From Acidobacteriota bacterium (GTDB lineage Bacteria > Acidobacteriota > Thermoanaerobaculia > Multivoradales > J023), in NCBI GenBank assembly GCA_029263315.1, contig JAJCXR010000045.1, positions 248,001 through 312,000 of the forward strand: a stretch of DNA of 64,000 nucleotides. The letters are read 5' to 3'. The first letter of the stretch is position 1, and every line of letters begins with the position of its first letter. This document shows positions 50,964-58,490 of the stretch, in pieces. Made by a program: the position numbers and the translations under genes. The notes beneath the pieces were generated by a model. The model was not told the origin of the DNA. It saw nothing but the letters and a program-made list of their open reading frames with translations, and made no database searches.

Positions 50964-51869
50964 ATGTCATTGTTCAATCGTCTGGTCGTCACCTCCATCC
51001 CTTTTGTTCCGAAGTTTATTGTCGGCCGTGTGGCCCGGCGCTATGTCGCCGGTGAAACCTTCGACGATGCCATCCAGGTCATTCGACGACTCAACGGCGA
51101 AGGGGCCATGGCCACCATCGATCTGTTGGGGGAAGAGGTGCACGATGCCGGGCCGGCGCAGGCGGCGACGGAGGAATACCTAAGGGTCCTCGAAGCGATT
51201 GCCGAGCACGGGCTGGACTGCAACATCTCCACCAAACCGACGCAGCTCGGCTTGATGGTCGATGCCGGGCTCTATCGCAAGAACTATGAGGTCCTGACCC
51301 GCCGGGCGGCGGAGATGGGCAATTTTGTGCGGCTGGATATGGAAGACCGCACGACGACGGGCCTCACCTTGGATCTCTATCGCACCCTGCACGGGCAATT
51401 CGGCGGCGCCCATGTGGGTACCGTCTTGCAAGCTTACATGCGACGTACTTTGAGCGATATCGGCGCCCTCCCCGAGGAGCAGGCGAATATCCGCTTGTGC
51501 AAGGGCATCTACATCGAACCCCGTGACACCGCCTGGAAGGGCTACGAGACCGTGCGTCTCAACTTCGTCAACGCCTTGGAAAAACTACTGCGGCAAGGGG
51601 TTTACGTCGGAATCGCGACCCATGACGAGTATTTGATCGCCGCCGCCGAAGGGCTCATCGATCGTCTCGGCATCGCCAGGGATCGCTATGAATTTCAGAT
51701 GTTGCTAGGCGTCGAGTCGAAATTACGACATATTCTCATCGCCAGGGGCCACCGCATGCGCGTTTATGTGCCCTATGGCAAGGATTGGTACCTCTACTCG
51801 GTGCGTCGATTGCGGGAGAATCCCGAGATCGCTCGCCACGTCATCACCGCTTTTTTTCGCGGTGCTTGA
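50964..51869 (+). CDS. putA: Proline dehydrogenase (monofunctional)
   Basis: 301 residues of the PRODH barrel: GAMATIDLLGEEV, FVRLDMED, IRLCKGIYIEP, GIATHDEYLI, FQMLLGV and RVYVPYGKDWYLYSVRRLRENPEI, which holds the substrate-contacting Y-x-x-R-R. It oxidises proline to 1-pyrroline-5-carboxylate with FAD. Size matches single-domain enzymes of Deinococcus/Bacillus type. P5C dehydrogenase is not in the window; the next gene encodes the enzyme that runs the reverse conversion. Confidence 0.93.
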   Translation: MSLFNRLVVTSIPFVPKFIVGRVARRYVAGETFDDAIQVIRRLNGEGAMATIDLLGEEVHDAGPAQAATEEYLRVLEAIAEHGLDCNISTKPTQLGLMVDAGLYRKNYEVLTRRAAEMGNFVRLDMEDRTTTGLTLDLYRTLHGQFGGAHVGTVLQAYMRRTLSDIGALPEEQANIRLCKGIYIEPRDTAWKGYETVRLNFVNALEKLLRQGVYVGIATHDEYLIAAAEGLIDRLGIARDRYEFQMLLGVESKLRHILIARGHRMRVYVPYGKDWYLYSVRRLRENPEIARHVITAFFRGA

Positions 51870-51908
51870 CGAGACAACGGTCGGCTACCGGCCGTCCGGC
51901 ACCGGCTC

Positions 51909-51964
51909 TCCGCCAGCGGCCCTCCGCCAGCGGCCGTCCGCCAGCGGCCGTCCGCCAGCGGCCC
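51909..51964. repeat. 14 bp tandem repeat, four copies
   Basis: Four units of TCCGCCAGCGGCCS (S = C or G) between the proline dehydrogenase and P5C reductase genes. Each unit holds the dyad CCGC-CA-GCGG, so the array can form a row of small hairpins in RNA. Confidence 0.92.
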
Positions 51965-52013
51965 TCATGTGGTGAAGGACCGCCGGGACGATGCAACGGC
52001 GATGGAATACAAG

Positions 52014-52841
52014 ATGAATGATGGATTGACACTACCTTCCTTGGCGGTCATCGGCGCCGGCAAGATGGGCGAGACCTTGATCTCGGCGCTGCTGGCCTCC
52101 GGCGTCGTGGAGTCGACGGCGATTACCGCCACCGCATGGCACGCAACCCGTCGGCGTGACCTGGAACAACGGCTGGGCATCACCACCGGCGACGACAACA
52201 CACGGGCGGCGGCCGGGGCCGACCTCATTCTGCTGGCCGTCAAGCCACAAGTGGCGCCCCTGGTATTACGGGAGATCGGCCCCCACCTGCGACCTGACCA
52301 GCTGTTGGTGTCGATCGTCGCCGGTTTGGAGACCCCGGGCATCGAGCACCATCTGGCGGCTGAGGTGCCGGTGGTGCGGGCCATGCCCAACACCCCGAGC
52401 CGGGTCGGGGCGGGCATGACCGCAGTCTGCGGTGGGCGTTACGCCGAGGAGCGGCACTTGGAGCTGGCGCGGCAGGTCTTTTCCCGCATTGGCCGCAGCC
52501 TGGTGCTCGATGAAAAGCACTTCAACGCCGTCACCGGCCTCAGCGCCAGCGGCCCGGCGTTCATTTACATCGTCATCGAGGCGATGGCCGAGGGGGGCGT
52601 CAAGATGGGTTTGCCCCGCCGGGTGGCCACCGAGCTGGCCGCCCAGACCTGCCTCGGCGCAGGTCGCATGGTCGTTGAGACGGGGGATCACCCGGCCCTG
52701 TTGAAAGACGAGGTGACGACCCCGGCCGGTTGCACCATCGACGGCATCTTGAAGCTCGAAGAGGGGGGCTTGCGGGTCACCCTGATCAAGGCGATCGTCG
52801 AAGCGGGTCGACGGGCCGGAGGTTTGGTGGATGGCGACTGA
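52014..52841 (+). CDS. proC: Pyrroline-5-carboxylate reductase
   Basis: 275 residues. The NAD(P)-binding site is LAVIGAGKMGETLISALL; LLAVKPQVAPLVL, VRAMPNTPSRVGAGMTA, TGLSASGPAFIYIVIEAMAEGGVKMGLPR and VTTPAGCTIDGILKLEEGGLR are P5CR signatures. It makes proline from P5C. ATG 52014 has GGA 7-8 nt upstream; ATG 52002 and an upstream GTG lack ribosome sites. It follows proline dehydrogenase across a 14 bp tandem array. Confidence 0.94.
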   Translation: MNDGLTLPSLAVIGAGKMGETLISALLASGVVESTAITATAWHATRRRDLEQRLGITTGDDNTRAAAGADLILLAVKPQVAPLVLREIGPHLRPDQLLVSIVAGLETPGIEHHLAAEVPVVRAMPNTPSRVGAGMTAVCGGRYAEERHLELARQVFSRIGRSLVLDEKHFNAVTGLSASGPAFIYIVIEAMAEGGVKMGLPRRVATELAAQTCLGAGRMVVETGDHPALLKDEVTTPAGCTIDGILKLEEGGLRVTLIKAIVEAGRRAGGLVDGD

Positions 52842-53013
52842 TCGGCGGCGTCGGCGATCACTCGGCGACCCCGGCCGAAAGGCCTCGCGTTGACCCCCGC
52901 GGAGAGCCGCTGGTAGCATGGGCGACGAGCCCCGAGATGACCCCAACGGCTCGCTATCCGCCCGCCGATCATCGACCCATCGCAGTACCTGGACGAAGGT
53001 GAGAGGACGCCTC

Positions 53014-53961
53014 TTGAGCCCAAAAGATCGGCCCACCGACGAGACCACCATCGATCTCGACTCCGTGACCAGCGAAGATACGCGCTTCGATGACGCCGTC
53101 GTGCCGATGGTACAGCAGCAGCTCGGGGAGGCGGACATCATCCTCATCTCGCATCCGGACAGGGCCGTTCTGGGCCGCCGATACCGGCTTCCCCCCGGCG
53201 GTAGCCTGTCCATTGGCCGGTCCTCCAACGCCGATGTCAGCATGCCGGAGGTGCAGTCCATGTCGCGCTTGCACGCCCGCCTGCGGCACCGCGGGAATCG
53301 GGTGGTGATCGAGGACTTGGGCAGCACCAACGGCTCCTATCTCAACGATCAACCGGTGGGGGAGTCGCGGGACATGGTGAGCGGTGATCGTTTCCAGATC
53401 GGCGCCGCCCATTTCAAGTTTCTGCAAGACCAAGATCCGGAGCACGCCTATCACGAGGCCATTTACCAGCTGGCGATCCGCGATGGGCTGACCGAGATTT
53501 TCAACAAACGCAAATTCGACGAAGAGTTGGAGCGTGAATTCGACCGGGCCCGTCGACACCAGCGCCCCTTGAGTCTGGTGCTCTTCGATGTCGATCATTT
53601 CAAGAAGGTCAACGATACCTACGGCCATCTTTGTGGCGACGCGGTTCTGCAGCAGATTTGTCGTCGAGTGGGGGGTGAGCTACGCACCGAGCAGCTCTTT
53701 GCCCGGGTCGGCGGTGAGGAGTTTGCCATCATCAACCCCGAAACTCCGTTGCGGGGTGCCGATGCTATGGCGCGACGCCTGTGCGATGGCATCGCCGGCC
53801 GCCTCTTCCGCTTCGACGGCCTGGACATCCGCATCACCTGCTCTTTTGGCGTCGCCGAGGTGAGTATCGATATGGCGACACCGGACGATCTCTTCGACAT
53901 CACAGACCAGGCCCTCTATCGTTCCAAACAGGAGGGGCGCAACCGGGTGACCGCGGTATGA
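53014..53961 (+). CDS. FHA-GGDEF diguanylate cyclase
   Basis: 315 residues. An FHA domain (residues ~65-130; LSIGRSSNADVSM, MSRLHARL, IEDLGSTNGSYLN) precedes a GGDEF domain with RDGLTEIFNKRKFDEEL, LFDVDHFKKVNDTYGH and the active-site RVGGEEF, so c-di-GMP synthesis is expected and phosphothreonine binding is the likely input. No R-x-x-D inhibitory site lies five residues before GGEEF. The start is taken as TTG 53014 because GAGAGG lies 7 nt upstream (53001-53006); an ATG at 52918 would add 32 residues of low similarity. Confidence 0.9.
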   Translation: MSPKDRPTDETTIDLDSVTSEDTRFDDAVVPMVQQQLGEADIILISHPDRAVLGRRYRLPPGGSLSIGRSSNADVSMPEVQSMSRLHARLRHRGNRVVIEDLGSTNGSYLNDQPVGESRDMVSGDRFQIGAAHFKFLQDQDPEHAYHEAIYQLAIRDGLTEIFNKRKFDEELEREFDRARRHQRPLSLVLFDVDHFKKVNDTYGHLCGDAVLQQICRRVGGELRTEQLFARVGGEEFAIINPETPLRGADAMARRLCDGIAGRLFRFDGLDIRITCSFGVAEVSIDMATPDDLFDITDQALYRSKQEGRNRVTAV

Positions 53962-54025
53962 ATCCTTGGCGCGCCTCGAGGCCGGTTGGACACTCCATTT
54001 CCTATTTCCAGATCGAGGTGGCCGC

Positions 54026-55759
54026 GTGCTTCGCGACCTACACATACGCAATTTAGCGGTCCTGGAAGAGGCCAGCATCAGCCTGGCCTCCGGTTTCAAC
54101 GTGCTCAGCGGAGAGACCGGGGCCGGTAAATCCATCGTCGTCGATTCCCTGGCCCTGTTGTCCGGCGTGCGCGCCAGCTCGGATCAGATCCGCACCGGGG
54201 CCAAGGCGTTGACCGTCACCGGCGTCTTCGAGCCGCTGGTGGAGGGCTGGCGACAGGTGCTGGACGAGGCGGGTGTCGAGGGGGCCGACGATGTCCTGGT
54301 GATCCGCCGTGAAATCAGTCACAGTGGACGGAATCGTGTCTTCGTCAACGATCAGCCGGTGACCCTGCGTCTGCTCTCCTTGCTCGCCCCCTACTTGCTT
54401 CGCATCCATGGCCAACGGGAAGAGCTCGGCTTGGTGGACCCGGAGCTACAGCGGGTCTGGCTGGACCGTTGCGGCGGTGCCGACGGGGAAGAGATGTTGC
54501 GGCGAACCGCCGCCGCCTATGGTGAGTTTCAGCAGGTGGCGGAGCGTCTCGAACGGCTCACCGGCAACGAGCGGGCACGCAACGAACGACTGGACTTTGC
54601 CCGCTTTCAGCTCTCGGAGATCGATGCTGCGGCGGTGCAGGAGGACGAGGAAATCGGCCTGCGCCAGGAACGGAACATCCTGCGTCACAGCGAAGCCATC
54701 GAGGGCTCCCTGACGGAGGTCTGCGAGCTGTTGTTCGATCGGGACGGGGCCGCCTACGGCGCCGTCCACCGGGCCATGCAGCTGTGCGAGAAGGTGGCCA
54801 CCTGGGAGCCGCAGGCGGTGGAATGGCGTCAGGAGCTGGACGATTTGGCGATCCGCCTGTCGGAGATGGACCGTGGCATGCACATGCGTCTCGATACCTT
54901 GGATCGCGAGCCCGGCCGTCTCGACGCGGTGGAAGATCGTTTGGCCGTCCTCGAACGGCTGTTTCGCAAGCACGGGGACAGCAGCCGCGAGCTGCTGCGA
55001 CGGCGCGAGGAGCTGTCGCAGGAGTGCCAAGAGCTGACCGCCGACGAGTCGACCTTGAGCGAGATCAAGGGGCAGCTGGAAAGCGCCCTGAGGCGCTACC
55101 GGGAAGCGGCCGCGGCGCTCTCCAAGGGCCGCCGACGGTGGGCCGAGCAGCTGCAGCAGCGGGTGCAAACGGACTTGGCGGAGCTCGCCTTGGGCAAGGC
55201 TCGCTTTCAGGTTCGCCTGGACGTGCGTCGCCGCGGCGACAGCGCCCTGCGATTGGCCGGGCAAGGGGTGGAGTTCACCGCCCGGGGCTACGACGCGGTG
55301 GTTTTCGAGTTCTCCCCCAACCCGGGCGAGGAGTTGCGGCCGTTGGCCAAGGTGGCCTCCGGCGGTGAGCTCTCCCGACTCTATTTGGCGGTCCAGCTGG
55401 CGGCCCGTGGCGACGGCGACAATCGGGGTGCCAGCACCCTGGTCTTCGACGAGGTCGACGCCGGCATCAGCGGTGCCGAGGCGGCCACCCTGGGGGCCAA
55501 ATTGCAACGCCTGGCCCGCGGCGCCCAAGTCTTGGCGGTGACCCATCTGCCGCAAGTGGCGAGTCATGGCGACAACCACTACAAAGTCAGCAAAGAGGTG
55601 CGGGGTGGGCGTACGCACACGCACATCGAAGCCCTCGACGAGGCCGGCCGGATCGAAGAAGTGGCCCGCATGTTGGCCGGTAACGAGATCACCGATCTTT
55701 CCCTCTCCCATGCCCGCGAGCTGATCGCCGGAGCCCATGGCCGATCCGTCAGTGCTTGA
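54026..55759 (+). CDS. recN: DNA repair protein RecN
   Basis: 577 residues. SMC-like ATPase with Walker A GETGAGKS (near residue 31), a central coiled coil, KVASGGELSRLYLAVQLA signature, Walker B TLVFDEVDAGISGAEA and the switch VTHLPQVASHGDNHYKV. It tethers ends in recombinational repair. GTG 54026 follows GAGG; this yields the conserved start LRDLHIRNLAVLEEA. The 3' end overlaps tsaC by 23 nt. Confidence 0.96.
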   Translation: MLRDLHIRNLAVLEEASISLASGFNVLSGETGAGKSIVVDSLALLSGVRASSDQIRTGAKALTVTGVFEPLVEGWRQVLDEAGVEGADDVLVIRREISHSGRNRVFVNDQPVTLRLLSLLAPYLLRIHGQREELGLVDPELQRVWLDRCGGADGEEMLRRTAAAYGEFQQVAERLERLTGNERARNERLDFARFQLSEIDAAAVQEDEEIGLRQERNILRHSEAIEGSLTEVCELLFDRDGAAYGAVHRAMQLCEKVATWEPQAVEWRQELDDLAIRLSEMDRGMHMRLDTLDREPGRLDAVEDRLAVLERLFRKHGDSSRELLRRREELSQECQELTADESTLSEIKGQLESALRRYREAAAALSKGRRRWAEQLQQRVQTDLAELALGKARFQVRLDVRRRGDSALRLAGQGVEFTARGYDAVVFEFSPNPGEELRPLAKVASGGELSRLYLAVQLAARGDGDNRGASTLVFDEVDAGISGAEAATLGAKLQRLARGAQVLAVTHLPQVASHGDNHYKVSKEVRGGRTHTHIEALDEAGRIEEVARMLAGNEITDLSLSHARELIAGAHGRSVSA

Positions 55760-56402
55760 GGTGAGGTCTCTCCGTCGCTGGTATCCGGGGGACGAGGTGG
55801 CCCCGCTGCGTCAGCACTTGGCCGACGGCGGGGTGCTGATCATTCCCACGGAGTCGAGTTACGGCTTGGCGGTGGATCCCCGGAACGCAACGGGTGTGCA
55901 GGCGGTCTATCGTCTCAAGGGGCGGGAGGGCGGCAAACCCTTGCCGGTGGTGGCGGCCGATGGACAGCAGATCTTGCATCTCGGGGTGGCGCCGAGCAGC
56001 CCCGGCCTGGCCACCGCCCACCGACTTTGGCCGGCTCCGCTGACCGTGGTCTTGCCGATCGCTGAGCCCCTGGCGGCGACGGCGGGCAGCGCAACCCTGG
56101 CGGTGCGCATTCCAGCCCATCCCCCCCTGCGGCAGCTGTTGCAGGCCCTAGGATGCCCGCTGACGGCCACCAGCGCCAACTTTTCGGGAGATCCGCCGAT
56201 CATCGAGCCGTCGCAGCTGCAGGCCTTGATGGGGGAGCAGGACGTCATCCTCATCGACGATGGGGTTTTGTCGGGCGGAGCCCCATCGACCTTGGTCCGT
56301 CCGCTCGTAGGAGGGGTGGAAGTGCTCCGTCAAGGGGCCTTCGACATGCAATATTGGTATCGGGCCGCCGGCCAGGGCTCGCGGCCTCTGGGAGATCCAT
56401 GA
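55737..56402 (+). CDS. tsaC: L-threonylcarbamoyladenylate synthase (TsaC/YrdC type)
   Basis: 221 residues of the YrdC fold: GGVLIIPTESSYGLAVDP, YRLKGREGGKPLPVV (K-x-R-x-x-x-K-P), LWPAPLTVVLP and CPLTATSANFSGDP. It makes the threonylcarbamoyl-AMP used for t6A in tRNA. No Sua5 C-terminal domain. It overlaps recN by 23 nt and the S55 peptidase gene by 4 nt. Confidence 0.94.
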   Translation: MADPSVLEVRSLRRWYPGDEVAPLRQHLADGGVLIIPTESSYGLAVDPRNATGVQAVYRLKGREGGKPLPVVAADGQQILHLGVAPSSPGLATAHRLWPAPLTVVLPIAEPLAATAGSATLAVRIPAHPPLRQLLQALGCPLTATSANFSGDPPIIEPSQLQALMGEQDVILIDDGVLSGGAPSTLVRPLVGGVEVLRQGAFDMQYWYRAAGQGSRPLGDP

Positions 56403-58339
56403 GACGTTTGCGGAATTCTAGTTCGATCCTTTGCCTGGCCCTGTGCCCTTGGGTGTGGTGGGCCGCAACGGCCCTGGCCGCCGGGCCCACGACGGCGGCG
56501 AACCTCGCGGCGGCAGCTCCAGAGACGGCAGCTCCAGAGACGGCAGCTCCTGAGTCGACCTACGTGGTGCATCCCGACGAGCTGCGACGGGGGCAGAAGG
56601 GTTATGGCCTGTCGGTTTTTGCCGGCCATGAGCCGGTGCGCTTCGAGGTGGAGGTCTTGGGGATCATGCACCGGACGACCCCGGAGCTGAGCTATATTTT
56701 GGCGCGCTTGAGCGGTCAAGGCCTGGAACGCAGCGGTGTGGCCGCCGGCATGAGCGGCTCGCCTGTCTACTTCGACGGCCGCCTGGCCGGGGCGGTGGCC
56801 TACAGCTATCTGTTCTCCAAGGACGCCATCGCAGGCATCACCCCGATCGCCGGCATGCGGGCGATGGAGGCGCTTCCTTCGGGGGACAGCCGCCCGACCG
56901 GGTCGCCGGCCGCCGGATCGCCGGCCGCCGGGTCGCCGGCCGCCATCGCCCCCACCTGGCAGCAGATGGTGGAGCGCTCCTTCTCCCCCGACGCCTTGCA
57001 ACAGGGCCTGCAGCGCCTGCTCGGTAGCCAGGCCACGAGCCTCGATGGCGGAGGCTTGCAGCAATCTCGCCCGGCCATCACCTGGACGGCCTCCGGCTTT
57101 GCCGGCCCGGCGCAACGCCTGCTCAGCGACGCCGCCGACGGCTCGTTGGCTCCGTCCCTGGGGGGGCGGGGCGACGACCGGACCCCCGGAACCACCGGAG
57201 AGATTGTCATGCCACCGGCCATGGAAGCGGGCAGCGGCATGGCGGTGGTGCTGGTGGACGGCGACTTGAGCCTGGCGGCCCACGGTACGGTGACCGAGCG
57301 GCGGGGTGACAGCATCGTCGGTTTTGGTCATCCCATGTACGGCTTGGGGCCCGTCGTTCTGCCCTTGGCCACCTCGGAGGTGGTCACCGTGGTGGCCAGC
57401 GTCGCCAGCTCGTTCAAGCTATCCAATGCTGGGCCGCTGGTGGGTACCCTGGATCAAGATCGGGCAGCGGGGGTGCGGGGCCATCTGGGCGTGCCGCCGC
57501 CGCTCACCGACCTGCACATCCAGACCCATGGCTTGACGCAGCGTCGTTACACCATGCGCTTGGCCCAGATGCCACAGTTGCGGCCCCTGCTGCTCGGCGT
57601 TTCGGTGCTCGGCAGCCTCGACGCCAGCGATCGCGCCAGCGGCCGCCAAGGGGTGGATCTCGAAGCGACCTTCGACCTGGGAGCGCTCGGCGAGCTGAGG
57701 TTCGAGCAGAGCTTCGACGGCGATGATGCGGCCCTTGGAGCCGCCTCGTTGCTGCTCAACTACGCCTCCTTCCTCGACCTCAATCCCTGGCAACCGGTGG
57801 ATATCCGCCGCGTCGACGTGCGCCTCGGTCAGTACAACGAAGCCCGCATCAACACCCTCCTGTCGGCGCAGCCGGAGTCGCGACGGGTGCGGCCGGGGCA
57901 GAAATTGGCGGTGGTCCTCGAGCTGGAGGCCTGGCGGGGGGAGCGCTTCCGTCACCGCGTCGAGGTGGAGATCCCCTCCACCGCGCCGCCGGGGGCCTAT
58001 TGGTTGATGTTGGGGGACGGCACCTCGGTGGACGCGCTCCAGCTGGCCATCGAGAAAGAAGCGCCGAACAATCTGGAGGAAGCCCTCGACAGCCTGCGCC
58101 GCTTGCGCTCTCGGCGCCATTTGACGGTGCTGGGAATGCGCGCCGCCGCCGGTTGGAGTGTCGAGGGGGAGGCCCACCCGGCTTTGCCACCGTCGTTACG
58201 ACGGCTTTTCTCCCAAGGTCAGACCACCGAATACGAAGCCTTGCGCCTGCTCATCGATCAGCAGCAGCAGGAGGTCTTGCCCTGGCCCATGGACGGTGCC
58301 CTGCGCATCGATCTCGAGGTCTTACCGCCACGCCTGTGA
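56399..58339 (+). CDS. Secreted SpoIVB/S55-type serine peptidase-like protein
   Basis: 646 residues. A signal peptide (to about residue 27) is followed by an Ala/Pro/Glu repeat linker, then GQKGYGLSVFAGHEPVRFEVEVLGI and AAGMSGSPVYFDGRLAGAVAY, where S121 in G-M-S-G-S-P is the S55 catalytic serine context. GFGHPMYGLGPVVLPLATSEV carries a conserved histidine segment. A ~270-residue beta-rich C-terminal part (DIRRVDVRLGQYNEARI) is additional. SpoIVB acts in sporulation, but related proteins occur in non-sporulating bacteria; the target here is unknown. ATG 56399 has GGGAG 5 nt upstream. A second repeat linker (GSPAA x3) lies near residues 167-182. Confidence 0.82.
   Translation: MRRLRNSSSILCLALCPWVWWAATALAAGPTTAANLAAAAPETAAPETAAPESTYVVHPDELRRGQKGYGLSVFAGHEPVRFEVEVLGIMHRTTPELSYILARLSGQGLERSGVAAGMSGSPVYFDGRLAGAVAYSYLFSKDAIAGITPIAGMRAMEALPSGDSRPTGSPAAGSPAAGSPAAIAPTWQQMVERSFSPDALQQGLQRLLGSQATSLDGGGLQQSRPAITWTASGFAGPAQRLLSDAADGSLAPSLGGRGDDRTPGTTGEIVMPPAMEAGSGMAVVLVDGDLSLAAHGTVTERRGDSIVGFGHPMYGLGPVVLPLATSEVVTVVASVASSFKLSNAGPLVGTLDQDRAAGVRGHLGVPPPLTDLHIQTHGLTQRRYTMRLAQMPQLRPLLLGVSVLGSLDASDRASGRQGVDLEATFDLGALGELRFEQSFDGDDAALGAASLLLNYASFLDLNPWQPVDIRRVDVRLGQYNEARINTLLSAQPESRRVRPGQKLAVVLELEAWRGERFRHRVEVEIPSTAPPGAYWLMLGDGTSVDALQLAIEKEAPNNLEEALDSLRRLRSRRHLTVLGMRAAAGWSVEGEAHPALPPSLRRLFSQGQTTEYEALRLLIDQQQQEVLPWPMDGALRIDLEVLPPRL
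56511..56555. repeat. 15 bp in-frame tandem repeat, three copies
   Basis: Units of CGGCAGCTCCAGAGA encode A-A-P-E-T repeats just after the signal peptide of the S55-type protein. Confidence 0.8.
56900..56944. repeat. 15 bp in-frame tandem repeat, three copies
   Basis: Units of GGGTCGCCGGCCGCC encode G-S-P-A-A three times in the S55-type protein. Confidence 0.85.
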
Positions 58340-58402
58340 CCGCCACGCCTGTGTATCGCGCGCCCTGTGTATCGCACGGACCTGTGTATCGCGCGGACCT
58401 CG
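58324..58402. repeat. Tandem repeat array crossing a stop codon
   Basis: ACCGCCACGCCTGTG occurs twice exactly (58324-58338 and 58339-58353), with the S55-type gene's TGA at the junction. It is followed by three units of TATCGCRCGSMCCTGTG type (16-17 bp) to about 58402. Confidence 0.85.
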
Positions 58403-58490
58403 AAGGCGGCCAATGCAGGTCATGTCCAAGTCCACATTTTGCCCGTGATCGGGTCCCAGGCCGGATCGGGACCGAGATAAGGAGCCCAGG

